The notes under the pieces are model-generated. The model did no database searches, was not told the DNA's origin, and saw nothing but the letters and a program-made list of their open reading frames with translations. This document shows, piece by piece, positions 23,661 to 23,700 of a stretch of DNA of 23,700 bases. Positions within the stretch are counted from its first letter, which is position 1; each line of letters begins with the position of its first letter. The stretch is from an uncultured Bacilli bacterium (GTDB taxonomy: Bacteria; Bacillota_I; Bacilli_A; RF39; UBA660): contig CAKPJX010000014.1 in assembly GCA_934163035.1 (NCBI GenBank), positions 1-23,700 on the forward strand, read 5' to 3'. Both the position numbers and the translations under genes were made by a program.

Positions 23661-23700
23661 TGGTCGGGAAGACAGGATTTGAACCTGCAACCCCTTGGTC
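23661..23700 (-). tRNA. tRNA-Pro, 3' half (cut by window end)
   Basis: On the minus strand the 3' half reads from GACCAAGG at the anticodon stem through T-arm GCAGGTTCAAATCCTG to acceptor CTTCCCG, then A and an encoded CCA. This matches the 3' half of bacterial tRNA-Pro(TGG); the anticodon itself lies outside the window. Confidence 0.85.

Overview
The window is very AT-rich DNA from a low-GC Gram-positive bacterium of the Bacilli/Erysipelotrichia/Mycoplasmatota-adjacent kind. It reads the standard code: tryptophans are TGG, and TGA ends the M50 peptidase gene. The organism has a wall and a rod-shape/septum programme (MreC, MreD, a D,D-carboxypeptidase) and T-box control of valS. Species cannot be fixed from the sequence alone.

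Region 1 (1-4080, minus strand) is a five-gene operon resembling a type VII secretion (T7SS, Esx/WXG100) substrate cassette. It has two WXG100-sized helical proteins, a third small helical protein, and an 804-residue protein with a WXG-like N-terminal domain, glycine-rich hydrophobic segments, a 14 x 11-residue Asn/Lys/Asp/Gly stalk, one C-terminal membrane segment and an acidic tail. A DUF4176-type protein closes it. No EssC-type ATPase or other secretion core gene is present. A perfect 20-bp hairpin lies inside the operon.

Region 2 (4080-6200) carries a CpoA-like glycolipid glycosyltransferase behind a PrsW-type membrane protease, then tRNA-Ala with its own promoter and terminator. Region 3 (6197-9996) is a compact version of the Bacillus spoIIB-radC-mreC-mreD-spoIVFA-spoIVFB order: a SPOR-like membrane protein, RadC, MreC, MreD, a SpoIVFA-like degenerate LytM protein, and a SpoIVFB-like M50 protease whose reading frame has no ATG/GTG/TTG before its HELGH motif. 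Region 4 (10060-15490) has a 733-residue polytopic membrane protein behind a divergent second T-box, and valS behind a canonical T-box and a near-consensus promoter.

Region 5 (15499-23700) is an accessory mixture. It holds a half-size ABC exporter with two upstream palindromes, a broken IS110 transposase, a dCMP deaminase gene with a stop codon exactly at the expected catalytic Glu, a cyclophilin lipoprotein, a membrane-anchored metallophosphoesterase, a D,D-carboxypeptidase and a solitary MvaI/BcnI-like restriction endonuclease. It ends with a GC-rich structured island, a decayed ISAs1-type transposase and the 3' half of tRNA-Pro.

The places most worth a second look are the T7SS-like stalk-protein operon, the duplicated divergent T-box, the M50 gene without a normal start codon, the stop codon at the deaminase active site, and the structured island near 22,930-23,050.
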